The notes beneath the pieces were generated by a model. That model saw nothing but the letters and a program-made list of their open reading frames with translations. It did not search any database and had not been told where the DNA came from. DNA of 64,000 bases from Rhynchonema sp. JSB1_4 (taxonomy: Eukaryota > Nematoda > Chromadorea > Monhysterida > Xyalidae): assembly GCA_030248065.1 (NCBI GenBank), contig JASAMV010008712.1:29843-93842 (forward strand). The letters run 5' to 3'. Below are positions 33,159 to 44,425 of this stretch, one piece after another. Position numbers and translations under genes: made by a program. How positions within the stretch are numbered: the stretch's first letter is position 1; each line of letters opens with the position of its first letter.

Positions 33159-33849
33159 CAGTGGTCAATAAAAAAAAATTTTTATTCGAACCCCATTTTT
33201 AAAAAAAAAATTTTTTTTTTATTCCACCCAAAATCTGCCCAACACGATAAAAAATGAGCGCTCAAGTACAAAATAGGGGTATTTTTGTTACATAATGTGT
33301 TCTAAGTGCATATAAAGCACAGGTGATACGAAAACCATGCTATCCAATGGTCGATAAGTACCAACCATAGTCAGGTACACACCCGCACCCTTCCCCAGGT
33401 GGTGCGGGAGTGATGGTATGGCTTTCGGGACGGGAATTTTGGGTGAAACTATGACGTCTAGGTACACGACCAATGCAAGTAAGCTGCACATAGTGTGAAA
33501 TTAGTGTGAATACAAAACAGAATCACTCCTTTCGGGTCTGGGCCATGGATAAATAAATTCCCACCCAGTCACATGTACGTGTGTAGTCATATGAGAGGCC
33601 CTGTGAGTGTGCGCACTATGTCTAGATGCCACAAAACAACGATTATGGCGCACCCAATACACTCATGGTAGGGTTAGGTGATGTCAACAGTAGCAATTTT
33701 TGTGCAAAAAATAGCACTTTTAGAGCAAAAAAATCGAGAAATTTTCGAATTTTGAAATAATAAAAAAAATTTTTTTTTAACTTTTGGAACGAATTTTTTA
33801 AAAAAAAAATTTTTTTTAATTAAAAAAAAAATTTTTAAAAAAACCACTG
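33159..33849. mobile_element. hAT-type non-autonomous element (CAGTGGT ends), copy 1
   Basis: Begins CAGTGGTCAATAAAAAAAAA and ends with the inverse (TTAAAAAAACCACTG type). It is flanked by a perfect 8-bp target duplication ATCAGGAC at 33151-33158 and 33850-33857. Eight-bp duplications and CAG...CTG ends are hAT hallmarks. The body of 691 bp has no transposase. Confidence 0.9.
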
Positions 33850-34059
33850 ATCAGGACAGTGTTGTGCATGAACGTTAATTTGCCTGGTGGCCATTAATAA
33901 ATTGATCAAGAAGAAGCAATCAACAAGCAAGCATAAAAATGAAAATAAAATATTAAACAAACTAATATAATAACTTGCATTGAAGTATAATTTGTGCTTC
34001 ACATAACACGTACAACACATGCTTGATGTCGGAACGGCATTGTATTTCAATATTAATTA

Positions 34060-34412
34060 GGGCGCCCTTAGTCATAGTGGAAAATGGAAATGGAAATGCA
34101 AAAAATATTCTATGTCCAAGTTTTCCATTTCCATTTTCCAATATGACTAAGGGCATACTGGAAAATGGAAAATGGAAATGAAACAAAACATTTTTTGTGT
34201 GAAATCTGACCAATCAGCGGCCGAGAATTGAGTGGAACAGAAAATGTTTTTGTCACATGTCAAAACATGGCTGCTGCAGTAAATGTTTTATTTCATATCC
34301 ATTTTCCATTTTCCAGTATACCCTTAGTCATGGGAAAATGGAAATGGAAAACTTGGACATAGATTTTTTTTATTTCCATTTCCATTTTTCACTATGACTA
34401 AGGGCGCCCTTA
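34060..34412. mobile_element. Compound of three hairpin MITE units
   Basis: Unit 34067-34153 and unit 34321-34403 are ~85-bp hairpins with CCCTTAGTCATAGTGG and CACTATGACTAAGGG ends. Between them lies a 176-bp hairpin with GGGCATACTGGAAAATGG and CCAGTATACCC ends. The outside reads AGGGCGCCCT at both ends. All are rich in GGAAATGG/CCATTTCC. Confidence 0.65.
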
Positions 34413-34712
34413 ACTGAACAATAAGCAATTAAAAAGTAAATATAAATCATTTAATAATAAATAGAAAATTACTTATGTTGCGGTATAACCTGTGCTGAAC
34501 GAAAAATGCACATGCACACATGCATGGTGTCAGAACTATTTTGCGCGTGAATTTAATTAATTAATCGGTAATTAATTGGTTCAAAAGGCATTAATTAAAA
34601 TGCATAGCGTGTCAGAAATGCGCAAATTTAATTATGTGAGCACTATATGCACACCTCCCGAGCTGCAACACGAGGCTGAATAATCATTCTGATTAAAAAA
34701 AAGTTATCTTGC

Positions 34713-35085
34713 AAGGGCGGATCCAAGGGGGCCACAGGAGCCATACCCCCTTCGGTCCATTTGGCCCTTGAAGGGGGCCGCCGTTTTAGAAGAAAGATGG
34801 AAAATGGGCCCCTAAATCGTAGGATTTTCACTCTGATACACTTCAAAAGTCCAAAAATCACGCGCTTCGCGCGTCAGATACACCCATTTCCAGTGAAATT
34901 TGGCTCTCGCGCGCGCAAAAGTGCCAAAATTTCACATTCTGAGTGATATCTGGTGTAAACAGCGCGAAATTCTAAACAAGCACTTTATAGAAATGACTTT
35001 TCAAAAACGGAACAAGCACTGGATAAAAATGTCTTTTCTGATTTGGCACCTCACTTGGCCAAAAGCTGGATCCGCCGTATTCTTG
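34713..35085. mobile_element. MITE-like element with GGGCGGATCCA termini
   Basis: AAGGGCGGATCCAAGGGGGCC at the left is partly mirrored by AGCTGGATCCGCCGT at the right. The ~370-bp body has no gene. Divergent, so the limits are approximate. Confidence 0.45.
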
Positions 35086-35261
35086 TACTGCAGAACAATT
35101 CACGAAAGTTTTTCGTTTAAAAACTGCAACAAGTCAATAGACTGCTATTATAACAACTGCATGAACATTCCCGGCAGTCAAGTCAAGCTTTTTGTCGAGC
35201 TTACTGACAGGCACATTGAGTCATACAGTATATGCCAAGCTATACCAAGTAATATTCTAAG

Positions 35262-35430
35262 ATGACGTGGGTTCGAGCCCCCCAGTGGAAGAAAGCAACT
35301 TTCCGTTTGCAAAGCATTTGGAATGTACAATTAGCATTGAACGTACTACAATTGAACGCTCCTCATTACTAATCAACTATGCTCTGACCGAAGTCGTGTT
35401 TTCACTAACTGCTTGACATTATGAATGAGA
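35262..35430 (+). repeat. tRNA-derived SINE fragment
   Basis: GGGTTCGAGCCC (B box) at 35,269 is followed by GGAAGAAAGC and, further on, TTTGGAATGTA. The same order is seen after the tRNA-like core at 41987-42057 (GGGTTCGAGCCC, CGAAGAAAGCC, TTTGGAATGTA). The head is truncated. Confidence 0.45.
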
Positions 35431-35518
35431 GGTGGGAGAGAGGACCAGGTGCGTATCAAAAAACATAACAACGATTGTCAGTCAGCATTTCCAGAGTGTT
35501 TTTGTGCGACTTTTTTGT

Positions 35519-38500
35519 CTACTGCACCGACTGGTACATGGCGCCAGCCAACGGAGTCTCGATAGCACAATGGTGGTCACGATGCGCCCAATGAAGTCGA
35601 CACGTCTGGTTGGTGTTGAAATACGTGAAGCTGACGCACAACAAGGTTCTTGAGCATTTCATCAAACACGACTGCTGGTGGCCAAGTTGTTCATCAACAC
35701 CCAACTCTGCGCCAACGAGCATCTTGTCCATGCGTCCCGTGTAATGGCAATCTACATGCAGTAAAAAAATAATTATCATTTGTTCATTTTAAATGAGATT
35801 GTTAACCCTGCAACACATACTATCGCTCAACGATTAACTTACGCAAACTGGTGCAATAGGGGTGCGCCGGCAGGGGTGCTGCGGGCACGTAGTTGCAGAC
35901 TGAAACAAATGAGAAAAATAGTTTTCGGAGTGCGAACAGGGCACGGGACTCATGCGTTGATGGGCTGTCATCGTAGCTGGTAAACTTTGGTGCATGCGCG
36001 GTACGCGAAGCGCATGTGACGCACGGCGTGGGATTGCTGTTTCAACCGAAAAGCCGCGCATAGCGGGTGCCGAGGTCTTATCAGTTGCACCAACAGCGGA
36101 TATTTGCTCCATCCTCGAGTATGTAACCTCCTCCTGGCTGACCCTAGAAGGTGGTGACTTACCCGACACACAATCCCAAGTGGCGACACTGCTCCAAGTG
36201 TTCATCGCGTCACAATTCACCGTCTGATCAGCGCTGTACCGAGTGGTGCCCCCATCAGGTGTCAGATATTTGAGCGTGTACCCATCCGAACAGGTTACGG
36301 TAGCGGTGTTGTTCACCAACGTAAACGTCGAAAGGGCCTCGCTCGGGTAGGAAGCTGATGCAGTACCGGTCGTGCTGATCGTTCGGGAGCAGACTGAAAG
36401 TGGAAATGAAAGTTTTATGATCACAACTGAGGTCAATCACAATTATTCGATCCGATTTTCGATTTTTTTCCTTTTTTTCCTTTTTGTACTGTTGATGGTT
36501 TCTGCCTGTGCCTGAGGCTTTTGTTGACTATTCTTATTTGAGTCACTTGTGGTTGTACGTCGTGCGATTGGGTTTTCGCGGTGAAAGCGTATCCACAGTG
36601 GACATTTGTTCTCAAGGGTCGAAAAATTTTCTTAACAAAATCTCCTTTGGGGCATGTATTTCGTACCTAAGATACCCCAAATGATGTTATTATATAGTCT
36701 TTCATTTTATTCTCGGTCCAAACAAAGTATACAGCAAATGTTTCATCGCAACAGCAGCCATCATGTAACGCGCATGTTTCGAGCCACGTTGTCGATCTGT
36801 TGGTTATCATCCACGACGATGACTGCTGTTTTCAAGGCGTTGAAACATTTTCTGCATATCGCTGCTGGACTGTTATAAAACGGAAATACTATACCTTCCC
36901 GTGATACATGAGACACCGTATGCATGTACCTACATGGTACTTCGATGTCATACCCCATCGGGTCGGTCAGATACAACTGATTCAGCTACCCGACAAGTAT
37001 TTCTGCAGCTTATATTCTCAATTTTGTGTGGTTTATGAGTGAATCTTGCTTATTCGACCACAAACTATTGTGTCTGATACCACAGAGCAGCAATCGTCGG
37101 TCCATATCAAGCACAGACTGTCGGATCGCACCGAAATGACGTAAACACCCTTCATAAGTGAACCTAACCAAGTAGTGACTTGTCAATTAAAGTGGCATTT
37201 TTTCGCGCTTTTGCGCGTTTTTAGGCAAATTTGGTAAAACTTCCCCGAATCTGAGACTTTTTTTAAAAAACTTGTTCAAAAATTTATTTTCAAACCCTGC
37301 TTGGGAGCTGTGAATGATTCGGCCGGTACATCGGGCCAGGGTGGCGTGAATGGTATTGCCATACAGATTGTAGGATTATTGAAAGTATTGTGCCGCCATC
37401 TATACATCGTTTGCAGCTGCAGGAACGATGTTTAGGCTTGTTCGCAGTGTCTGTAGACCATGTAGACCAACTAACCATCGCTACAGTCCATCTGCTGTGT
37501 AGTGGTCCACGTGGCATCCGCCGCTTGACATGTCAACACCTGATTGGTCGAGTAATAGACCGCTGAAGGAACCGCCTTCAACAAACGTCCGGCTGCCAGC
37601 GATGTGCACGTTACCGTGACCGTGCTGCCGATTGGGTACGTTAGCACGTTGCTGTACGAAAATGACGCACTGCCCAACATCGCTGCGCAGTCCAGATCCA
37701 CTGAATAGAAAGAGCACTGGTATCACGTGATGACCGGATCGTATTTGGTTGAGTGTGTGTGAAATTTTTGAATTTTGGATTCCAAAAATCAACTGATGCT
37801 GCTGATGTGCGGCGACCAGATGAATAAGTCCACCAACGTCAGCTAGTTCATACGGCAGCCTGTACTGCATCTGCTAATTTGTTTTTCAAGTCTAGCTTTC
37901 GCAATTATAAAAGTGGTGAAACTGGTTCTCATCAATGCTCAACAACATCGAACGTGTGATTTGTGATAATCGTTTTGTTACGACAACATGTGCCTCAGAG
38001 CGAAATGAAATACTCGAAAAAAAATAATGAACAATCGGTTACTGTATATACCCACCTTCGCACATGTATTTATATATTGCTGTGGGATTTGCCCAATTGT
38101 ACTGCCATGAGTTCCCTGGCATGTAGCCCGCATACCACGTTGTGTATGGACCGTATTGTGGCGCGCCACCGCTCCATTTGGTCCAACTGGCCACGGTACC
38201 ATCGCTGTACCGCCATGACCCGCCGGTGTACTTGAGCCCGATCCAGTGATTGGCCGGCTGTATAAAAGTGAATGAACAAGAGTTCAAAAAACACCGCTGT
38301 TTCTTGTCGGTTGCGTGGAAAACGGACAATACACCTGCAAAAACAGGAGAAAAAATATCACACGCGATGGTTACAGGTTGTACAAGTCCGGTTTGGTACA
38401 GCATGATTTGCTGGTAGCAGCTCCATGGACAAACATAATTAGTATCATTCTATGTTAATAGTTCTATGTTAATTAGTAGTAAACTATGTTACTCTTTCTC

Positions 38501-39246
38501 CCTTTTAATAATTGGTTTCTATGGCAAAAATGTCAATGAGTTGATATGTATTCTAGCATTGATTGTCAGATGATGCGCTGCATTGTTATTGTTAGGGCAC
38601 GCAGCTCACAAACGCCTGCATACGTTTTAGTTCTTTTTTGGTTTTTTGCAGAAACATGTGGAAAAAAACCTCTGGTGGTCGTTAGGCAATTGAAGTCATC
38701 CAAAGGTTTTTGTTCTGACAATTTTTTCATGAAGTCAAAACGAATGGAACAAAAGCGTGCACTTGTTCATTTCCGAAAGATCGCGCCAAGTGCACATTGT
38801 ACCTGGTCACTTTTTCACGAAAATAAAATATGGTCAACCGCCATATCCCAATTCCAGTGAGAATCAACAGCCAAAGATTACTAAATTTGCAAACAGAGCT
38901 ATTCCGAAAAATGTTTTTGGCGCTTGGTCACCACTTTCTTCACGATACACTCGACCCCGCGTTAAGCAAAAATAATTTATTTTCAAATATGCTAGTGCGC
39001 GTCCGCGTTCGACCAAAGATAACCATCATAATCAACTAACGATTGCAGCATTCAGAAAGATATCGTTCATGTGCACGAAGATAGCGTTGTTCTTGGCGTT
39101 TGCCAATCGACCGGCCGGAAAAGTGTGGTATCCGCCTTGGCATCTGCTCTCGGCCGTGTTGTAGTTTGTGTCCCAACTTGCCAGGAGCAAATAGCACTTG
39201 GCACCAAACGTTGACGGGTTGTAGTTCGCTGGTAGACTCATACAAT
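35519..39246 (-). CDS. Secreted C-type lectin / CCP / CCP / PAN protein
   Basis: An extracellular recognition-type protein. Minus-strand exons: 39246-39041, 38257-38056, 37700-37476, 36393-36163, 35899-35843 and 35751-35519 (stop); all borders are GT-AG and the phases agree. The first two give a C-type lectin fold: CYLLLASWDTNYNTAESRC, WIGL, and YKYMCEG at the end. The Cys expected before the last strand and an EPN/QPD sugar-binding motif are absent, so sugar binding is doubtful. Exons 3 and 4 are single CCP domains (TVTVTC...W...DC; TVTCSDGY...W...DC). Exon 5 is an 18-codon linker. The last exon has a PAN/apple pattern (SCLMKC, LCVSF, TCRLHW). The 5' exon with the signal peptide is not certain; an open stretch near 39,385-39,450 is phase-compatible. 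Confidence 0.85.
36605..37306. mobile_element. Truncated hAT-type MITE in lectin-gene intron
   Basis: From CTCAAGGGTCG to the terminus CAAACCCTG it matches 45779-46257, including GGGGCATGTATTT and CCACAGAGCAGCAATC. The left ~130 bp are missing. It lies between the two CCP exons and is interrupted by the insertion at 36694-36888. Confidence 0.75.
36694..36888. mobile_element. MITE nested inside the hAT-type element
   Basis: Compared with 45,859, where ATTATACCTTCCC is continuous, this copy has ~195 extra bp. They begin TAGTCTTTCATTTTAT and end ATAAAACGGAAATACTA, an inverted pair. The empty site gives direct proof of insertion, with TA or TATA at the junction. Confidence 0.7.
38410..39035. other. 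Lectin-gene intron and spacer, nothing seen
   Basis: The intron between the two lectin-domain exons (38,258-39,040) holds no repeat or exon I can support. ORFs at 38546-38860 and 38757-38975 lack domains. Confidence 0.4.
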
Positions 39247-39733
39247 CTGCAGCAGTTCAGTAATTTTTGCTCTATAAACAGACCGGGACGTCCTTCCTGA
39301 GTAAAATTCGTTTTTCTGTGCTGTTTTTTTCTAGTTCACTCGTTGCTGTTGTCGCCCGTGAGATCTTACCCAGACGATTTAGTCTGGTGATAAAAAAGGT
39401 TCCATCATTTTTTGGGTTTGTCTCTCGGTGTCCCGTATGCCACAAAATTTACTTCTCACATTAAGCGTACCTCATTTGCATTAAAGCTGCTGCTTAACAA
39501 CCCTTCGACCGCGCTTGATCTTGGGGGTAGAATATATAAACAAAGTTTGGACACCGTGGTGCTCGACCCCAATCTGGCGAGCCGATTGGTTGCTTCCTGA
39601 TGTTTCACGGCCACGTTGAAATTTGCCCCTGGTAAAAAAAACCGAAAAAATTTGCAACGCTGCCATGACACGAATAGGCTGTTTCAAAGTTTGATATTGG
39701 AGTGATAGCAACCTTCAACATTGTGGAAAAAAC

Positions 39734-40319
39734 CGCAATGCACAATAGCTATTGAAACGCCCGCATTGTTGAATAAAAAAATAAAAAGCTTCAGAAACCT
39801 GGTCATTTTTTGTTACGATTTTGTACTCGTATAATTTTAAGCATCTGTGGTGAACGAAATAAGTTGTCAATTACAAATAAAAATCCTCTAATTATCAAGT
39901 CCCATGTTTGTGCTTCCCAGTTTTCAAAACCTTACACAGCTCACACAATGTTTACCACAACATGCGCAAGGCAGCCTTTCCAATGCGCACACACACAAGG
40001 CTGGCCAGCTGTGAAACATTGCTGTGTTATCGCGGTGCCGGCTGTGTGTTGTCGTTGTGTGTGCGCTGAGAGAATGGCTGCCTTGCGCATGTTGTGGTTA
40101 ACATTGTGTGAGCTGTGTAGGGTTTTGAAAACTTGGAACCACAAACATGGGACTTGATAATTAGAGGATTTTTATTTGTAATTGACAACTTATTTCGTTC
40201 ACCACAGATGCTTAAAATTATACGAGCACAAAATCGTAACAAAAAATGACCAGGTTTCTGAAACTTTTTATTTTTTTATTCAACAATGCGGGCGTTTCAA
40301 TAGCTATTGTGCATTGCGG
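39734..40319. repeat. Long near-perfect inverted repeat (~290-bp arms)
   Basis: CCGCAATGCACAATAGCTAT at the left is mirrored by ATAGCTATTGTGCATTGCGG at the right. Pairing continues with few mismatches to a short loop near 40,026. Shared blocks such as GTGGTGAACGAAATAAGTTG occur in both arms. If transcribed it would form an extended double-stranded RNA. It looks like a recent palindromic MITE; a diverged arm occurs at 28,895. Confidence 0.9.
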
Positions 40320-40528
40320 ATTTTGAACCCATTCATTCATCGAGTGGAGGAGGGTGCGTGACGTTGTGTTCCGCGGTCGGAACTTCCGAGAACGGGAGGT
40401 GATGTGGTCTGGCGAATAGACACACACCCATACGCGTCGAGGCGTATAACGAACGGACCGGTATTATGTGTGTGTGCTGCGGTGCACTGTGTATTGAGCG
40501 TGCGTGCGTTGGGTTTATGAGTGATTCT

Positions 40529-40649
40529 GAACCGCAGCCAGACCGCGTTCCCGTAGCTCAGTTGGTAGAGCAACTGGCTATCCAGGCCTGGTGGCTGGGA
40601 GGTCGGAGGTTCGAGTCCTTCCGGGAGCATACGTTTGGTGTGGCGGTTC
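40529..40649 (+). ncRNA. tRNA-like Pol III element, copy 2
   Basis: The core at 40547-40629 equals copy 1 (17248-17330) except for two bases, including TAGCTCAGTTGG, a perfect A box. The B box GGTTCGAGTCC is intact. The enclosing arms are GAACCGC (40529) and GCGGTTC (40643), where copy 1 has GAGCCGC and GCGGCTC, so the paired position changed on both sides. Function unknown. The anticodon is not assignable because of extra bases. Confidence 0.65.
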
Positions 40650-40664
40650 AGGGTTCACATCTGT

Positions 40665-40765
40665 CCACCATGTGTACGTTGTACAATGAAAAGTTAAGGC
40701 GTGTCACGGGAAAGGTCAATAAATAGCGCCAGCAAAATTACATGAAAACAGCTGCATAACCTCCG
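40665..40765. repeat. Inverted copy of part of the 42.6-kb element
   Basis: AATGAAAAGTTAAGGCGTGT and ATTACATGAAAACAGC correspond in reverse to GACACGCCTTCACTTTTCAT and GCTGTTTTCATGTAACTTTG at 42,888-42,960. A fragment only. Confidence 0.6.
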
Positions 40766-40909
40766 GTCCGGTTAGTGTGCTCCGGCTTTTTTGCACGATA
40801 ATATTTTACTTTAAGCAGATGTGTCTTTGGAAGAACTAAACTAGCACATCATGACGGCTATTTAGGTCGTTTTAGTAGAGCCACAGACTGCCTATCATTA
40901 TAATTACTA

Positions 40910-41040
40910 GACGGGACCCGTGCCTACGGCCCGGCTACAGCGCCGCGCCCGTGCCGTGCCACCCCGTTAGCATACCCAAAGCTACCCGTGAAAATTGACC
41001 CGTCCGCCCTTCCGAGGGAGGGGGCCACAGACACACATAC
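40910..41040. repeat. GC-rich repeat end with CACACA tail
   Basis: AGACGGGACCCGTGCCTACG and GCGCCGCGCCCGTGCCGTG are the inverse of the motif at 298-343 and 7,180-7,240. AAATTGACCCGTCCGCCCTT and an ACACACATACAGACAG tail follow. It may be the 3' end of a LINE; no reverse transcriptase is present. Confidence 0.45.
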
Positions 41041-41151
41041 AGACAGACACACACCCCTCCCCCCCCCTTCTTTTTTTAAAATTTTTCCGGAAGGAAAAAA
41101 CCAGGGGGGTATTTTAGAAAAAAAAACAAAAACAAACACAAAATAAACATA

Positions 41152-41191
<40 letters not shown>

Positions 41192-41885
41192 AAAAGAAAA
41201 AAAAAAAAAGATAACTTAATAACCAAAAAAAAAAAAACAAAAAAACCAGCCAACTTTTCTTCAAATTTTTTTTTATTATCTACCCCCCCCACCCCCCCCC
41301 ACCCACCCACAAAAAACCGCACGAACAAACTCACAAAAACGACAACAACTCTCTCAAGCTCTCACTGTTTTTTCACTCGAGGGGCCACATCACCACCGGA
41401 AAAAACACCTCACAAAAAATCCTCCCTAATAGTCACTCGTCAGCGCACCACCACGAAGAGCGACAACAACAGAACAGGGAACAAATAACAGACGATCGAA
41501 AAACAGACACTCGTCCAACAGCAACCAACAAAACAAAAAACAAAAAAAAAAAAAACACAAAAAACAAAACACCACCCAACAAAACCTCACCCCCACCAAC
41601 CGCACCCCCCACCTCACTACCCCCCACCACCACACAAACCAGCACCAACACCAGACACACCACAAACCTAGAACCCAAACCCGCACCCCCCCCAACCCAC
41701 ACCCACGAACACTACCACCACTACCCGCACACAACGACCAGCGCCCTGAAATATAACCACTCCCACAACTGCACGACCCCCCCCCCCCCCCCCCCCACCC
41801 ACCACACCCACACCCCACCCACCACATACCAACCCCCCCCCACACACACCCCACCCCCCCCACACACACCACCTCCCTCAAAAAA
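41041..41885. repeat. A/C-rich low-complexity tract
   Basis: Runs of A and C with almost no G or T for about 800 bp, including poly(A) at 41,150-41,190 and poly(C) blocks. ORFs on either strand are compositional. Confidence 0.75.
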
Positions 41886-41986
41886 AAACCCGATTCACGC
41901 TACTTTCAATTATCATAGCAAAAACGGCAATCACAGTTGCGTGTATGTCTACGTATGAGCAAAAACTTTGCGTCCAAGGGCAGGCA

Positions 41987-42057
41987 CTTCGATAGCTCAG
42001 TTGGTAGAGCAATGCCCCGGTTAGGCGGAGGACCTGGGTTCGAGCCCTAGTCGAAGA
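41987..42057 (+). tRNA. tRNA-like gene or pseudogene, anticodon uncertain
   Basis: A 7-bp acceptor pair CTTCGAT/GTCGAAG (one G-U), a D arm AGCTCAGTTGGTAGAGC and a T arm TGGGTTCGAGCCCTA fit a tRNA of 71 bases. The acceptor and D arm resemble tRNA-Tyr. The anticodon stem has a mismatch, and the loop CCGGTTA lacks U33, so it is probably a pseudogene or SINE head. The downstream sequence is shared with 35,280-35,330. Confidence 0.5.
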
Positions 42058-42637
42058 AAGCCATTTTTTGTTCACAGAGAATTTTGGAATGTATATGCGC
42101 TCTCCGTTACTATACTTTCAAGTATGGTCGTAAGCAATCTTCTACGTAGCTGGTTTGACTAGAAACACTCCCGCCCAGGTTTGTTTCAAAAAAGTTGTTA
42201 ATTAAAAAAATTAAAAAAATTTTTTTGAAACTCAGATTTAGCTTTTTTTAATAAAAAAAAGTTGTCCAAAATGGGCTGAAATGTCCAAAAATGGCCTTTT
42301 TCGAGGCAAAAAATTGGCACTTTTTTCTGTGGAGGGGTCAATTTTTCCAAAATCGGGCCTGCGGCGCCCTGTATTGTCTCCAAATCCGCACAGGGATGCG
42401 CGGGGTTGGTCTTTTATAGTGATATGGCACCGATAATGTACTACTGCACGCTACTACACATGTACAATATGCAGGTCTGGTGCAAACCCGGGTGCGCAAG
42501 ATTTGGGCGGTGTAATCGATATTTCGATAGTCGTATATCACATATACGGCATTAGATACATTAAAATACGTTGTACGGCATGCTACAATACATTAGAGTA
42601 ACATCGTTAGTCAACATCAACCTCAGACTGGTCGGAG

Positions 42638-43254
42638 CAGGGTTGGGTTAAAAAAAAGTAATAATTTTTTTATAAAAAAAATTTTTTTTTAAAAAAAAGT
42701 TCGCCACTTTTTCGGTTTTTAAAAATTAGAAAAGTAAGTCCACTTTTTTTATTACTTCACAACTTTTTTGTATTATTTTCCTCCTTTTTTGCTGTGAAAT
42801 GCATGTTTTTATGCATGTTTTTGCTTGTTGTTTCTTAAAAATCGCCTGCGGCGCTGTATTATCGTTCCAAAACTGTGGGTTATTCTGCTGTTTTCATGTA
42901 ACTTTGCTTAAAAATGCGCCAATCTTTCCCGTGACACGCCTTCACTTTTCATACCACAATCTACATATGTAGGTACATATGGTGGACAGAGACTATCCCC
43001 AACGCAAATTGTCACGTTATCTGGCTCATCGTAAAAAATCCCACCTCGCTACTGCCGGTCGGTGTCAACTATTCATATATTCTCCAAGTACAATCAAATA
43101 TACTTCAGAAAAAATTCGACAATTTTTTCACATTGAGAACCGAAATTTTTGTGGTCCGGAATAAAAAAAAAGTAAATCTTAAAAAAAGATTTTTAAAAAT
43201 TCAAAAAAGTTAAAAAAAAGTTCGATAATAAAGAAATTTTTTGATCCAACCCCG
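42638..43254. mobile_element. hAT-type non-autonomous element (CAGGGTTGGG ends)
   Basis: Starts CAGGGTTGGGTTAAAAAAAA and ends GATCCAACCCCG. A perfect 8-bp target duplication GGTCGGAG lies at 42630-42637 and 43255-43262. The interior has A/T palindromes and no transposase. Confidence 0.9.
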
Positions 43255-43262
43255 GGTCGGAG

Positions 43263-44425
43263 ACCATAGAATCTGCAAATACTACCGGGTGTCACCACAC
43301 AAGTTGGGTCTCAGGTGAAAATTTTTCAATTTTTGAAAAATATGTTGCATCGATTTCATTGATCCTGAAACGTCGTTTGCAACACTTTTTCTAATAAAAA
43401 AATTTTCGTCAAAAAAATCAAAAAAAAGTTTTTATAAAAAAAGCTCGTTGAATAAAAAAAATTTTCAACCCTTCCCGCCTATAGAACAATGGTGATTGGC
43501 TAGACTCACACGTTGCGAAGCGCGTCACCACAGGAGCTTGCTGTTTTGAGTAATGATCGCAGTTTTGCTCTCTCAAAGCGCCTCAAGGCACCAGACAGAA
43601 AGCAAGCTTAGAGCATCGACTGTAAAAGCGATGAGCACAATCGCAAAGCAGTCAATGACACGCATACAATATCTCAAAGTGTCAATGAGATGGTAGACAG
43701 ACACATAAATCTGTAGTTCTTGCGTTTCATCCGGAGTTTATCTATAAAGCTGTTTTTCTATCAGAATGTTTGTAATTTTGTAACGACATTTTTACATAAG
43801 CCTTGTTGACATCTGCACCTAATGCAATTTTGAAGGTTACGGTATAGAGACAACAATAGCCTGGCTGTTTATCAGACAAAGCTGTTGCACTAGAAAAAGT
43901 CATGGACCGAAAGCACAGCTACCTGGTGTATGGTTTTTTTTGTTCTGCAAGGGTTTTGAATTTGAGTACAAGCAACGGCAGCATAATAATGGATAAGAAT
44001 CCATCATCGAAAGGAGCGCACGTCTTTTATATTTCTCAGACTTGTAACGAACATACTGTAAGTGCGAATTGTTTTGTGGATCACGATTGTCTTGTAAATG
44101 AAACGCGAATAAAGGTGTCTGCTCCAGTGCCAAAATTCAAGTTCAGATCGACTGTATACTAGTTACAGACCTATTCCAGAAAGGTACGCACCTTGCGCGA
44201 GGCACTTACGCCATGACATGCTCCATCGTCGCATCGCACGTTGACAGTGGGGGACTGGTTGATGCTGACAATAAGAGAGAACTTTATTGAGACACACCAA
44301 GCCAGCATTTCTGATAATTGCTCCACTACCTGCAGGCACGACTGCTCATCTCGTCCAAGGCCGGTAATGACACAGAAACTGGTTTTTGGACGATAACTTG
44401 ACCTTAACTTGACTTAAACTTTAGC
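43263..44425. other. Spacer, no gene supported
   Basis: Includes A/T-rich relics to 43,480. An 86-codon plus ORF (43902-44162) has four Cys but no start context, splice signals or domain; the minus strand is open as well. Confidence 0.3.

Noticed and set aside
40337..40630. Minus-strand ORF beginning MLPEGLEPPTSQPP
   Set aside because: It is the antisense reading of the tRNA-like element, a common false ORF. The same holds for 41878-42075.
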